Shown in pieces: positions 44,538-54,500 of a stretch of DNA of 64,000 nucleotides (its first letter is position 1; each line of letters begins with the position of its first letter). Below the pieces are notes generated by a model. That model saw only the letters and a list, made by a program, of their open reading frames with translations. It was not told the DNA's origin and ran no database searches. Location of the stretch: the NCBI GenBank assembly GCA_963595425.1, contig CAVBHN010000002.1, positions 1 through 64,000 on the forward strand. The letters are read 5' to 3'. Both the position numbers and the translations under genes were made by a program. This DNA is from Alectryocaccobium sp963595425 (lineage in GTDB: Bacteria; Bacillota; Clostridia; Lachnospirales; Lachnospiraceae).

Positions 44538-44731
44538 AAAGCCCTTAACTCTTGAAAAGAGCTAAGGGACCGAAATTACTGATTCGGCGGTACCACCCTA
44601 ATTAACGGATATCCGCTCACTTTTTATTTGATTGAAGCTCAGAGCCCGGTTCGGCAGACTTATGCAAGAACATCCCACCAATTGTTCTCTCTCTTCAGCA
44701 CAGCAGCTGCTTACTATCTCTCGTCAACGCT
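44538..44731 (-). promoter_or_regulatory. T-box leader (proline) of proS
   Basis: The minus-strand leader holds the T-box AGGGTGGTACCGCC (44586-44599), followed by a terminator (CCCTTAGCTCTT with AGAGTTAAGGG, then TTTTTT, 44535-44569). Upstream, an AGTA and GAGA-type Stem I context leads to GAA-CCG, whose CCG (44647-44649) fits a proline specifier. Uncharged tRNA-Pro would favour antitermination. Confidence 0.88.
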
Positions 44732-44737
44732 TTTTTC

Positions 44738-44766
44738 ATATTAATATATGAAAAAAACAAAGTCAA
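44738..44766 (-). promoter_or_regulatory. Promoter of the proS T-box transcript
   Basis: Minus-strand TTGACT (44761-44766), 17-bp spacer, TAATAT (44738-44743). Confidence 0.55.
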
Positions 44767-44850
44767 GAAAAATGAATGGATTTTGAAGCCTGCTATATAT
44801 AGAATGAGTAAGCAGGCTCGCATCGGCTTTCTGACCTTTTGATTCTGGTA

Positions 44851-46230
44851 TCATTTCATAAAGAAATGTATCATTTTATTATGTGAATCTGTATATGGCT
44901 GGTACCTCATCGGAAGATCAAGCCAGGTCTTCTTATCTACAATGCTCTTATAATGAGTAAATGTATCAAAGCCGTCCTTTCCGTGATATGAACCCATGCC
45001 GGAGGCTCCGAATCCGCCGAAGCCCATTTGGCTTGTTGCAAGATGTATTATGGTGTCATTGATGCATCCGCCGCCGAAGCCGCATGAAGCAGTAACCCTT
45101 TTGATTGCTGCTTTATCAGATGAAAAGAAATAAAGTGCCAAAGGATGAGGCATAGAATTTACCCTGCTGATAGCCTCATCAAGCGTTTCATAGGTCAGTA
45201 TCGGCATTATAGGTCCGAATATTTCCTCCTGCATAACCGGATCGTCAAAGGTGACATTGTCCATTACAACCGGCTCGATCTGAAGAGTATTTTGATTAGT
45301 GCTTCCGCCAAAAACAATTTTTTCTTTATCTATAAGCCTGTTAATACGGTTGAAGTGCTTTTCGTTTATGATTTTTCCATAGTCAATATTATCAAGCGGG
45401 AAATCGCCATATTGCTTTGTTATCTGCAATTTTATTTCCTTGATCAGGTCATCCTTGATGCTTTTGTCACAGTAAACATAATCGGGAGCAACACAGGTTT
45501 GACCGCAGTTAAGATATTTCCCGAAGACAAGCCTTTTAGCTGTAAGCTTCAGATTTGCTGTTTTATCTACAATACACGGACTCTTTCCGCCAAGCTCAAG
45601 AGTTACAGGTGTGAGATTTGAGGAGGCTTTTTTCATTACCTCCCTTCCTACAGCCATGCTGCCTGTAAAGAAGATATAGTCAAAGTGAGTATCGAGAAGA
45701 GCGGTATTTTCGGCTCTTCCGCCTGTTACAACTGCTACATATTCGGGATCAAAGCACTGAGATATAATTTTCTGTATGAGAGCACTGGTATTAGGCGAAT
45801 ATGCACTCGGTTTAAGTACGGCAGTATTTCCGGCTGATAATGCATCGACTAACGGCTCGATTGTAAGCAGAAACGGATAATTCCATGGGCTCATTATCAA
45901 TGCAACGCCATGCGGAGACGGCTTTTTGAAGCTCCTTGAATGAAACTGTGCAAGCGGAGTTTTAACACGCTTTTCCTTTGCAAATTTTCTTACATGCTTC
46001 AGCATAAAGGATATTTCGCTTAATACAATGCCGGTTTCGCACATATATGACTCAAAACCGCTTTTTCCAAGATCAAGTCTTATTGCGCTGTTTATTGCCT
46101 GTTCATTTTCTATGATAGCTTTTTTTAGCTTCTTTAAGGCATTTAATCTGAAGGTGATATCAAGAGTTGCTCCTGTAAGAAAATATCTATGCTGCTTGTC
46201 AACAAGCTCTGTTATCTGAATTTCGTTCAT
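44851..46230 (-). CDS. Aldehyde dehydrogenase (class 3-like)
   Basis: A 459-aa short-form ALDH resembling class 3/fatty-aldehyde enzymes. NAD-binding and active-site motifs are MSPWNYPF near 112, FTGS near 185, the Glu in TLELGGKSPCIV near 208 and the catalytic Cys in NCGQTC near 245. ATG 46230 follows GGAG; a TTG at 46242 reads through that site. It is the last gene of a marR-adh-aldh operon and would oxidise the aldehyde made by the preceding alcohol dehydrogenase. Confidence 0.93.
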   Translation of the reverse strand: MNEIQITELVDKQHRYFLTGATLDITFRLNALKKLKKAIIENEQAINSAIRLDLGKSGFESYMCETGIVLSEISFMLKHVRKFAKEKRVKTPLAQFHSRSFKKPSPHGVALIMSPWNYPFLLTIEPLVDALSAGNTAVLKPSAYSPNTSALIQKIISQCFDPEYVAVVTGGRAENTALLDTHFDYIFFTGSMAVGREVMKKASSNLTPVTLELGGKSPCIVDKTANLKLTAKRLVFGKYLNCGQTCVAPDYVYCDKSIKDDLIKEIKLQITKQYGDFPLDNIDYGKIINEKHFNRINRLIDKEKIVFGGSTNQNTLQIEPVVMDNVTFDDPVMQEEIFGPIMPILTYETLDEAISRVNSMPHPLALYFFSSDKAAIKRVTASCGFGGGCINDTIIHLATSQMGFGGFGASGMGSYHGKDGFDTFTHYKSIVDKKTWLDLPMRYQPYTDSHNKMIHFFMK

Positions 46231-46244
46231 TTTTTTCTCCAATA

Positions 46245-47468
46245 TTAGGCTTCCGGGATTTTATTTGTATCAGGCATAAGGATATAATAAAATTGTTCAA
46301 GCTCCTTGGCATTCATAAGGACGGGAACGGGATAAAGAGGATTGGCTTCTTTATCGGCATAGTTTGCTAGCTTTGGAATATCCTTTTTTTGTATTTCGGG
46401 TATAGTATCAGGTATGCCAAACCGCGATTTCATATCCTTTATTGCCTGTATAAAGCTCTTGGCTGCACTGTCCGGTTCATCGGTTTCAAGAGCGACACCT
46501 GCGGCTATTGCAAGCTCTTTTAGCTTTAAATCAATTACCTGGCCATATGCTTCAAGAACAAAAGGAAGAAGCACTGCATTTGCAAGGCCATGCGGAATGT
46601 TGTATTCTCCGCCGAGTGAATGAGCGACAGCATGTACATAGCCGACATAGGATTTGGTAAATGCACAGCCGGCATAATATGCAGCGTGGAGCATATTTCT
46701 TCGCGCATCTATATTTTGTCCGTCAGTTACGGCGGTATCCAGATTTTCAAATATAAGCTTAACAGCCTGAAGGGCATCCTTTCTCGTAGCCGGAGTGGTA
46801 GAGCAGCCTATATAAGCCTCTACAGCATGTGTGAGAGCATCCATTCCCGTTGTTGCGGTTATAAAAGGAGGAAGCGAAAGTGTAACCTTTGGGTCAAGCA
46901 CAGCAATACGTGGGATCAACGGAAAGTCATTGATCGCATATTTATGACGTGTTTTGGAGTCTACAATAACAGCCGCGAGAGTTGTCTCGCTTCCTGTTCC
47001 TGCGGTAGTGGGAACAGCCATGAGCAAAGGAAGCTTGCCATGAACCTTAAGTATTCCCTTCATATCAGCAAGTGACTGCTTAGGACTGGCAACTCTTGCG
47101 CCTGTAGCCTTTGCGCAGTCCATACTTGAGCCGCCGCCAAAACCGATTATGCAATCACATTTATTGCTTTGATATAGCTCAAGGGCCTCTGCAACATTGT
47201 CTGTGGTTGGATTTGCACAGGTTTTATCATAAATGCAATATGGAATGTTATTTTTGATAAGAGAATCCTCAAGTCTTTTTGTAAGTCCGAGCTTCATAAT
47301 ACCGGCATCGGTGATAATGAGAGCCTTTGTGCACTTGTTTTTTATTATGACCTCAGGAAGAGCTCTGACACTTCCGACAATTTTGGGCTTTCTGTATGGA
47401 AGAACCGGCAGAGCAGCCTTCATTCCCTTTTGAAAGGTTCTGCAATAAACTTCTTTTAAATGATTCAT
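46245..47468 (-). CDS. Iron-containing alcohol dehydrogenase
   Basis: A 407-aa group III ADH. The nucleotide site is FGGGSSMDCAKA (about 100-111). The iron-binding region has MDALTHAVEAY near 203 and HGLANAVLLPF near 280 with the conserved His residues. ATG 47468 follows AAAGAGGAAAC; the longer frame to 47567 overlaps marR and is rejected. It converts an alcohol and aldehyde, probably feeding the ALDH gene 14 bp downstream. Confidence 0.93.
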   Translation of the reverse strand: MNHLKEVYCRTFQKGMKAALPVLPYRKPKIVGSVRALPEVIIKNKCTKALIITDAGIMKLGLTKRLEDSLIKNNIPYCIYDKTCANPTTDNVAEALELYQSNKCDCIIGFGGGSSMDCAKATGARVASPKQSLADMKGILKVHGKLPLLMAVPTTAGTGSETTLAAVIVDSKTRHKYAINDFPLIPRIAVLDPKVTLSLPPFITATTGMDALTHAVEAYIGCSTTPATRKDALQAVKLIFENLDTAVTDGQNIDARRNMLHAAYYAGCAFTKSYVGYVHAVAHSLGGEYNIPHGLANAVLLPFVLEAYGQVIDLKLKELAIAAGVALETDEPDSAAKSFIQAIKDMKSRFGIPDTIPEIQKKDIPKLANYADKEANPLYPVPVLMNAKELEQFYYILMPDTNKIPEA

Positions 47469-47482
47469 TGTTTCCTCTTTTC

Positions 47483-47500
47483 TGATACCAAATAGTATCA
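47483..47500. promoter_or_regulatory. Inverted repeat TGATAC-N6-GTATCA before the ADH gene
   Basis: A perfect 6+6 bp dyad lies 15 bp upstream of the ADH start in the 79-bp gap after marR. It could be an internal operator for the MarR protein or another regulator. Confidence 0.4.
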
Positions 47501-47547
47501 TTTTGTGTATGCAAGCAGAAAATCGGTTTGCAAATATATTTGTACAG

Positions 47548-47988
47548 TCAGCTGCAAAAAGCCTCAAGATTATCTGCTATTTGGGTAAGTACTCTGTAAA
47601 AGGTTTCACGTTCGGTGCTGTCAAGTCCGTTGCCTGCTGCACGAACCGCCTTCAATATTTGTTTATTGACCTTAGTGGTGTAGGTTTTCCCCAGAGGAGT
47701 AAGCACAGCCTTGCTTCGATAATTTTTTCCGCCGGGCGGAAGCAGATAGGATATAAGCCCCTGATGCTCGAGATCGTTTAATATACGGGATATTCCGGCC
47801 TTATTTTCCATGCACAGCCTGCATATTTCTGCGGCGGTGAGCCCATCCCTGTATATGCCAAGATAATAAAGGCACATAACATGTGTGCTTTTAAGCCCCA
47901 TAAATTCCATGGATTGCTTTTTTATTTTTTGGATACTTTTGTATACTCTTGATACGCCGAGAGTAAGCTGCTCAAAGCGCTCTATCAT
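47548..47988 (-). CDS. MarR family transcriptional regulator
   Basis: A 146-aa winged-helix protein. It has the MarR helical dimer ends and a DNA-binding core: LTAAEICRLCMENKAGISRILNDLEHQGLI (about 50-79), then the beta wing (YRSKAVLTPLGK). It heads the operon with the ADH and ALDH genes and probably represses it until an aldehyde, phenolic or lipid-like signal binds. A palindrome overlapping the promoter start fits autoregulation. AGAGGAAAAA precedes the ATG. Confidence 0.92.
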   Translation of the reverse strand: MIERFEQLTLGVSRVYKSIQKIKKQSMEFMGLKSTHVMCLYYLGIYRDGLTAAEICRLCMENKAGISRILNDLEHQGLISYLLPPGGKNYRSKAVLTPLGKTYTTKVNKQILKAVRAAGNGLDSTERETFYRVLTQIADNLEAFCS

Positions 47989-48099
47989 TTTTTCCTCTTT
48001 TCTTAAATAACTGCTGTGTCATCAAGGCAAATTTAAGGAGCATATCCTCATACAGCCTTAATGCTGATGCATTTATTGCATCGGATAGATAAATTAAAT

Positions 48100-48113
48100 G
48101 TTGATTAATCAAC
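48100..48113. promoter_or_regulatory. Palindrome GTTGATTAATCAAC, candidate MarR operator
   Basis: A perfect 14-bp dyad of the TTGA-TCAA type typical of MarR sites, lying at about the transcription start of the promoter just upstream. Confidence 0.6.
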
Positions 48114-48120
48114 GTTCATG

Positions 48121-48149
48121 AATATATCAGGACAGATGTATAATGTCAA
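48121..48149 (-). promoter_or_regulatory. Promoter of the marR-adh-aldh operon
   Basis: Minus-strand TTGACA (48144-48149), 17-bp spacer, TATATT (48121-48126). Near consensus. Confidence 0.75.
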
Positions 48150-48183
48150 TAGAATAGTTAAAGAAATTTACAGAAAAAAAGAA

Positions 48184-48210
48184 AAGACATAGGAAAAATC
48201 CTATGTCTTA
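48184..48210 (-). terminator. Terminator of tRNA-Glu
   Basis: On the minus strand AAGACATAGGA pairs perfectly with TCCTATGTCTT, followed by TTCTTTTTTT. Confidence 0.88.
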
Positions 48211-48214
48211 AAGA

Positions 48215-48286
48215 CAGTTGATAGGGGAATCGAACCCCTGTTTTCGCCGTGAGAGGGCGACGTCTTAACCGCTTGACCAATCAACC
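48215..48286 (-). tRNA. tRNA-Glu (anticodon CTC)
   Basis: A 72-nt cloverleaf. The acceptor GGTTGAT pairs with ATCAACT (one G-T), the D-arm region is TGGTCAAGCGGTTAAGAC, the anticodon arm TCGCC-CTCTCAC-GGCGA gives CTC, and the T-arm is AGGGG-TTCGATT-CCCCT. CCA is not encoded. It has its own promoter and terminator. Confidence 0.93.
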
Positions 48287-48296
48287 ATGCTTGATT

Positions 48297-48325
48297 ATCA
48301 TATACCGGAAAGTCTGATATGTCAA
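48297..48325 (-). promoter_or_regulatory. Promoter of tRNA-Glu
   Basis: Minus-strand TTGACA (48320-48325), 17-bp spacer, TATGAT (48297-48302), starting transcription almost at the tRNA 5' end. Confidence 0.7.
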
Positions 48326-48335
48326 GCATAAAATA

Positions 48336-48358
48336 GAAAAAAATTGAAAAAATTTCAA
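48336..48358 (-). terminator. AT-rich terminator candidate of the NRPS operon
   Basis: Directly after the NRPS stop, minus-strand TTGAAA and TTCAA can pair and are followed by TTTTTTT. The stem is weak. Confidence 0.4.
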
Positions 48359-48359
48359 A

Positions 48360-51300
48360 TTATCGTTTTTCAAATATCTGATAAAGCTTTGGAACAATTA
48401 TATCAAGAGAATCCGGAGCCATCATTTCGTCATGCTCACGTGGTGTCAATATAATCTCAAGCTTATCCTTTTCACAATAATTCTCATAATTTCCGGCCTG
48501 AAGCTTCATCATTTCCTGCCAGTATTTGAGAACATCACCCTCTGCAGCTGCAGGCGTACGCTCAGGCTTAAAATAAGTAACATATCCGTGGTAATGCTTT
48601 GGAATATGAGTGTTCAGATCCCTTGCAACACGTGAAGCGTTTTCAATAACAGCCTCGAGCATACCGTTTTCTCGCAGCTCTTTAAATAAAGGACAGGTTT
48701 CAAAGTAGCTGCGCTTGACCGTAGCCTGCATCGGAGCTGCCAGCTCTCTCATATGAGAATCTGTCAGGGCATGTGAATCAAGCATGATCAGCTGTTCAAC
48801 ACGCTCTCCGTTTGCTTCCAGCTGACAGGCCATTTCATGTGCAACGACACCTCCATAGCACCAGCCGCCTAAGATATACGGACCGTTTGGCTGATATTTT
48901 TTTAGTATTTCGATATATTTTGCTGCAATATTTTCTATTCCGCAGCGGGCATCAGACATATGATACAGATTGTAGGGCTCGATTACAGCAAAGTAATAAT
49001 CCCCCTTAAGTCTTTGGGCCAGCGGATAATATGCACCGCTTCCGGTATTGCCTGTGTGAATAAAGAATATTTTTTTTCCGGGTTTATCCGAATATATAAA
49101 GATTTCATTTGGCTTATTTTTATCAGGCAGAGATACATCAGCAGTACTTTTGGCATCGGAATTCTTTATATCTATTTTGGATGCTTCATTAAAAAGAGCT
49201 ATCCAGGAACGCATTTCATTGTCATTCGGATAATAATCAAGCAAAAGCTCCAGCATTTGGGAAATGAGCATCCGAAGAAAGGCCGGTTCATAGATTATTT
49301 TGTTGGCATTGATTACAAGGCAGGATGGCTCATTAGCTCTTTTAATGCAGATAACACTGAACATAGGGGAAAACTGCATATCAAAGCTTTTTGAAGCTTC
49401 AGACTGAGATATTAAAGCATAGGCCGAAGCGATATTTGTATCATCGGTTTGAATTGTTTCAAGCGGTACTCTTCGGTCTGTGACAACACCCTGAAGCACT
49501 GATACATCATGGTGTGCGATAGAGGTTCTCATTTCAGGATGCCTTTTTGAAAGCTGCTCAAGTACCTTTTTAAGTATGTCTTCATCAAGTACGCTTTCGA
49601 ATATAAACATAAATCGAGTATCGGATATCGGACGGTCAGGGTGAATAAGCATCTGACATATAAGATCATCCTGTCTGGCTGTAAGCGGAAGCACTCTTAG
49701 TACAGCTTCACCATGCTTAAGATAAGCATATTTAACAGCTTCATATTCATCGACAGTCCAGAGCCTTTCGTATTTGATTTCGGCAGAATTGGCAATATCT
49801 CTTATAGATTGAAGAGATAGGATCCTTGTTCCGCTGATTTTGATACCCTGAGCATCAAGAATAGATGAAAGCTCCATGGCTCTTAGTGAATCACCGCCAA
49901 GCTGGATAAAGCTGTCATCAGGATCTATTGCTCCCTCTAAATTTAATATCTGGCCTGTGCTTTCAAGCACACGAAGTTCAGCTTCACTTGAAATAGCTCC
50001 GAGAAAATGAATCTGAAGCTCAGGCTCAGGCAGTTCATTTCTTATTACCTTGCCGTTTGCATTTCGCGGCATATTATCTAATGCCTGCCATATTTCCGGT
50101 ATCATATATGAAGGCAGAAAGCCGGAAATTTCATTTGAAATTATTTTTGCATCATAGGATTTCGGAGATTCATAGTAGCAGACAAGGTGATCTATGCCGT
50201 TGATCGTCCTTAGTGTGACTACGATTTGACCGACATCAAAGCCCAAAGAAGAAAAGGCCTTTGCTGCCTGAGCTTCAACCTCGCCGGTTTCTATTCTGAA
50301 GCCGCGAAGCTTAACCATGTTGTCTGTTCTTCCGAGTATATAATATATGCCTTTTTCATCTCTTCGCATACGATCTCCGGTGCGAAAGTAGAGCTTATCA
50401 TCTATAGTTATCCATTTTTTTTCGGTCTGCTCGGGAAGATTAAGATAGCTGTGTGACATTCGTGGATCGCTGACAAGAAGTTCACCGATCTCCCCCTCAT
50501 TTACAGGCTTAAGGTCATCATCTACTAAAAGAGTGACGGTTCCCTTTGTAGGATATCCGATAGGAATAATTGTTTCGTTGCCGAAAACACGTATTGAAAA
50601 TATAGTTGCCAATTCAGTGCTTCCGTACATGTTATAAACTCTTGTATCGGATGAATACGGTGAGAAGTTTCTAAGCTTTTCACCGCCTGAAAAAAATGAG
50701 ATTCCGCCGGTATCGTATTCCTCAGCCATTGCTGCCGTAAGGCTTGAGGGAGTAAATATATGTGTAATGCCGTTTTGTTTTATATAATTATATAGTATAT
50801 CCGTATTCTGCTTCACCTCATTTGGGAGTATATGCAGCGTTCCGCCGGCAAAAAGTATGCCAAACATAAATACATTTGTAGCAACAAATGTAAAGCCGGA
50901 CATAATACCCATGTGGCTTTTGTCGGTAAGGCTCAGATCGTTGTGATTATACAGCCAGTCATTTACACCCTGAAGAAGAGCATGACGGTGAATGACGCCC
51001 TTGGGTTTTCCGGTTGTTCCGGAGGTATAAAGAATCATAACAGGATCATCCTTGGTTTTACTGCATGCACAAAAATCGGAGCTGGCATTTATTTCATCAA
51101 AGAAATAAACCTGCCTGCCGTTTAACGGGCAGTTTCTTTCAGAGAATGCAGCACGATCGGCAAGAATGAAGCGGACATTCGCATCATCCATCATATATAA
51201 AAGGCGGTCATTGGGATATGCATCGTCAAGAGGCAGAAAAACACCACCCGCCTTAATAATAGCAAGAGCGCCAAGCATGATTTCTTTTTGACGTGATACA

Positions 51301-51476
51301 AAGACCGCAACGGCTTCAGACGGTGCAAGCCCTGCCTTTCTTAAGACCGAGGCTAAGCCGTTGCTTAGCTCATCGGTCTCTTGATAGGAAAGGCAGCCCT
51401 GTTCATCAACTAAAGCTATATGGTCCGGAAATGAAGCTGCTATATTTGAAAAATGTTCATGAAACAGTAAATTCAT
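48360..51476 (-). CDS. Non-ribosomal peptide synthetase A-PCP-(half C)-thioesterase with Cys nucleophile
   Basis: A 1038-aa protein. The adenylation domain (1-485) has LYTSGTTGKPKG (149-160), NMYGSTE and RTGD motifs. The Asp that anchors alpha-amino groups (GrsA D235) aligns with Thr196 in GFTFVAT. PCP is at about 495-565 with Ser530 in LGGDS. Residues 575-765 resemble only the first half of a condensation domain; HHxxxDG is replaced by NANKIIYE. The thioesterase (790-1038) has GWCYGG with Cys873 in place of the usual Ser, Asp900 and His1015. The gene starts 35 bp after the first NRPS. It may release, cap or transfer an unusual acyl unit. Confidence 0.9.
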   Translation of the reverse strand: MNLLFHEHFSNIAASFPDHIALVDEQGCLSYQETDELSNGLASVLRKAGLAPSEAVAVFVSRQKEIMLGALAIIKAGGVFLPLDDAYPNDRLLYMMDDANVRFILADRAAFSERNCPLNGRQVYFFDEINASSDFCACSKTKDDPVMILYTSGTTGKPKGVIHRHALLQGVNDWLYNHNDLSLTDKSHMGIMSGFTFVATNVFMFGILFAGGTLHILPNEVKQNTDILYNYIKQNGITHIFTPSSLTAAMAEEYDTGGISFFSGGEKLRNFSPYSSDTRVYNMYGSTELATIFSIRVFGNETIIPIGYPTKGTVTLLVDDDLKPVNEGEIGELLVSDPRMSHSYLNLPEQTEKKWITIDDKLYFRTGDRMRRDEKGIYYILGRTDNMVKLRGFRIETGEVEAQAAKAFSSLGFDVGQIVVTLRTINGIDHLVCYYESPKSYDAKIISNEISGFLPSYMIPEIWQALDNMPRNANGKVIRNELPEPELQIHFLGAISSEAELRVLESTGQILNLEGAIDPDDSFIQLGGDSLRAMELSSILDAQGIKISGTRILSLQSIRDIANSAEIKYERLWTVDEYEAVKYAYLKHGEAVLRVLPLTARQDDLICQMLIHPDRPISDTRFMFIFESVLDEDILKKVLEQLSKRHPEMRTSIAHHDVSVLQGVVTDRRVPLETIQTDDTNIASAYALISQSEASKSFDMQFSPMFSVICIKRANEPSCLVINANKIIYEPAFLRMLISQMLELLLDYYPNDNEMRSWIALFNEASKIDIKNSDAKSTADVSLPDKNKPNEIFIYSDKPGKKIFFIHTGNTGSGAYYPLAQRLKGDYYFAVIEPYNLYHMSDARCGIENIAAKYIEILKKYQPNGPYILGGWCYGGVVAHEMACQLEANGERVEQLIMLDSHALTDSHMRELAAPMQATVKRSYFETCPLFKELRENGMLEAVIENASRVARDLNTHIPKHYHGYVTYFKPERTPAAAEGDVLKYWQEMMKLQAGNYENYCEKDKLEIILTPREHDEMMAPDSLDIIVPKLYQIFEKR

Positions 51477-51511
51477 ATGCTTTATCCTATGTAAGTTTTT
51501 TAATTATTGCG

Positions 51512-54500
51512 TTAATATTCAAGTCCGTTAAGTGCATTTAAAAACAGTCGGCAGTAATCTGCACCGCATTCAGGCCAGGCAAATCCGAATCGAGCCAGTA
51601 TCTGAGCAGTATAAGCTACACTGAGATCATCGAGTGAAAGTGTGGAATTACTGCTTGTATCATTCATGGCATAGGCCATGAATGGTCTCATAGCATCGCA
51701 AAGCTCAGGATTCTTGAGTGCCTCCTGAAGCGCGTTCTGGAATTCCTCGTTTTCTGCATAGCTGATGCTGTAGCCGTATGCCCTAAGAGAAGCTATTACA
51801 TCGCTCATGAGAGGACGGTGTATATTGCTCATCATAAAGCATACGCACTCACGCGGTGTTTGCGACAGAAGGACAACTGCCTCTGCGGTTTTATCTATAG
51901 GCGAAAACTCGGTTGATGTGAATGCAATATCGTAAGGTACCTTTCCCAGAGCTATAAAGCCCTTTAATGTGTTCATATAGTTATTTGTAGTAGAATTTAT
52001 CTGAAAATGTCCGTCACTTATACGTGGTGCAAGATTGCCTGCACGAAGCACCTTTGCATTTAGTCCTCTGTTCAGGATACTTTCATATATCAGCCTTTCT
52101 GCCAGAAATTTTGAGCGGACATATTGATTGTCATCATAGACCTGACCTACATAGAGCATATGTTCATTGTAGATAAGACCCTTTCTCGGAATATCGCCTG
52201 ATGGATGTCCGAATATACTTTCTGTAGAAACATGAACAAGGCGGGCATTGTTTTTAATACACCATTCAATAAGATTGTGTACAATACCAAGATTAGCATG
52301 CTCAATTTCGTTTCCTTTGGCAAAATGCTTGACACTTGCAGCACAGTTAATAACAGTAATGCTCTGTGCAGATATATTACAGCTGTTAAGTGTTGACGGA
52401 TCTGTAGCATCGCCCGCAATAATAAATACACGGGTTCCGAAGAGCTCAGCGTAGTCAGTGTCAAAATAATATTTCAAAAGCTTCTTAAACCTGTTTTCGG
52501 CGCTTATATCCTTTCCGCTGCGAACCATACAATAGATTTGTCCGGTTGTATTTAAAACAAGCTCGTTGAAAACATGTATTCCAAGATATCCTGTAGCACC
52601 TGTAAGCAAAACGGTATCTGTTTTTTGACATTCACTTCGCAGAAAGGCTTCCTTTGTGTTCCCACGAAGCAGCTCGTTTATAGCATGATAGTCATATCCG
52701 TCCGGGCCGATTTCGGTTGTTCCAAAGCCGTAGAAGGAGTCATTGTGCTGATTATCAGATTTGGATTCGTTTATAACGACTGCATTATTTTCACCACCGG
52801 AAAAGGCAGCAAGCTCCTTTGGAGTTGTATATTCAAAAACATTCTGATAAACGATGCCGTATCCAAGCTGATTGGCTGCAACTACAACACGCATAGCACT
52901 TATTGAGCTGCCTCCAAGCTCGAAGAAATCATCACCTATACCTACTTTTTCAACGGAGAGAATCTGCTGGAATATAGTGCAGAAATCCTCCTCTGCCTTA
53001 GTAGTCGGAGCTTCATAAGCTGCCTTTTTGATTTCCGGCTTAGGTAAGGCCTTTTTGTCAACCTTTTGATTGATTGTAAGAGGAATCTTTTCAAGCTGCA
53101 TGGTTACAAGCGGAACCATATATGCAGGCTTTCGATCCCTTATAAACTGATTAAGATCATCAATGCTGACTGTGCTTTTGCTTACTATAAATGCAGCCAG
53201 ATATTTTCCGCCGTTATCGTAGCTGTAGGCCTGAACCGTGGCATCATCTATGCCGGGATATTCACGGATAACTGCCTCAACCTCCTTTGTTTCCACACGG
53301 AAGCCGCGGATCTTTACCTGACCGTCCTTTCTGCCAACGAATTCCACATCACCGTCTTCACGATAACGAACAATATCACCCGTATGATACATTTTGTAGC
53401 TGCTAAACGGGGATGATGTATATGCTTCTGCCGTTTTATCAGGTCTGTTCAGATAGCCTCTGGTTACCTGCGGTCCGCAAAGGCAGAATTCACCTGCTGC
53501 ACCTGCCGGAAGACGATGTCCGCATTTATCAAGCACATAGCCTGCAATCGTAACAAGCGGCTTTCCGATAGGAATATTCGGTTCCCAGAAGCGGATAGGG
53601 AAGAGACTTACACCGCAGCAGTTTTCTGTAGGGCCGTATCCGTTGATGATAGTATAGCTCAGCTCATCAGGCGACAGAGCAGGGAGCTTTTCACCGCCCA
53701 TAACAAGAAAGCGAAGAGTGTCCATCTTTGGAAAGTTCTGTACAAATTGAACGCCAACCTGCGTTGTGAGCAGAACCTGTGTAATTCTCATTTCATTAAA
53801 GTACTCGGACAGCTTATTTAGGTTCATACGTATATCCTCAGGAATAACACAGAGTGTTGCGCCGTTTAAAAGCGTACAGAATGTGTCAGACATACATACA
53901 TCAAAGCCAAATGAGGCAAAGGATGCGGTTCTGCCGTCTGTGGTATAAAAGCCTTCATAGTTTGAGCCGTAGGCAAAGGCTACCATGTTTCCGTGTTCGA
54001 TCTGACAGCCCTTAGGCTGGCCGGTTGAACCTGATGTATAAAGCATTATCATAAGGTCATGAGCCTTTGGCATTTCAGGCAGTTTATAATCGGTGATATC
54101 AGCTGCCGATGCTATCAAATCATCAAGCAGAAGTACATCTCCGTGATATTCATTTATCAGCGAAGCAAGTTCGTTTTCAGCGATAAGAAGACAGGAATCT
54201 GCATCCTTGACCATAAAATTCAGTCGTTCGTTAGGATAGCTTGGATCAAGAGGTTCATAGCCGCAGCCGGTCTTCAGTATGGCAAGAGGCAGAAGAAATA
54301 CATATTCGCTTCTTGAAATTATGACTGAAACTACATGCTCGGCAAGGTTTGCTTTGCCTGTTGCTTTGCTGATTCGATCATAGATGCATGCAGCAAGTCT
54401 GTCTGTAAGCTCATCAAGCTCCCTATAGGTATAGGTTTTATCCATATAAATAGCTGCTTCCTTATCGGGGAATTGTTCAACTATCTTTTTAAATTTGCTC

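Noticed and set aside
46231..46242. TTG start for the aldehyde dehydrogenase
   Set aside because: It would translate the GGAG ribosome site; ATG 46230 is better placed.
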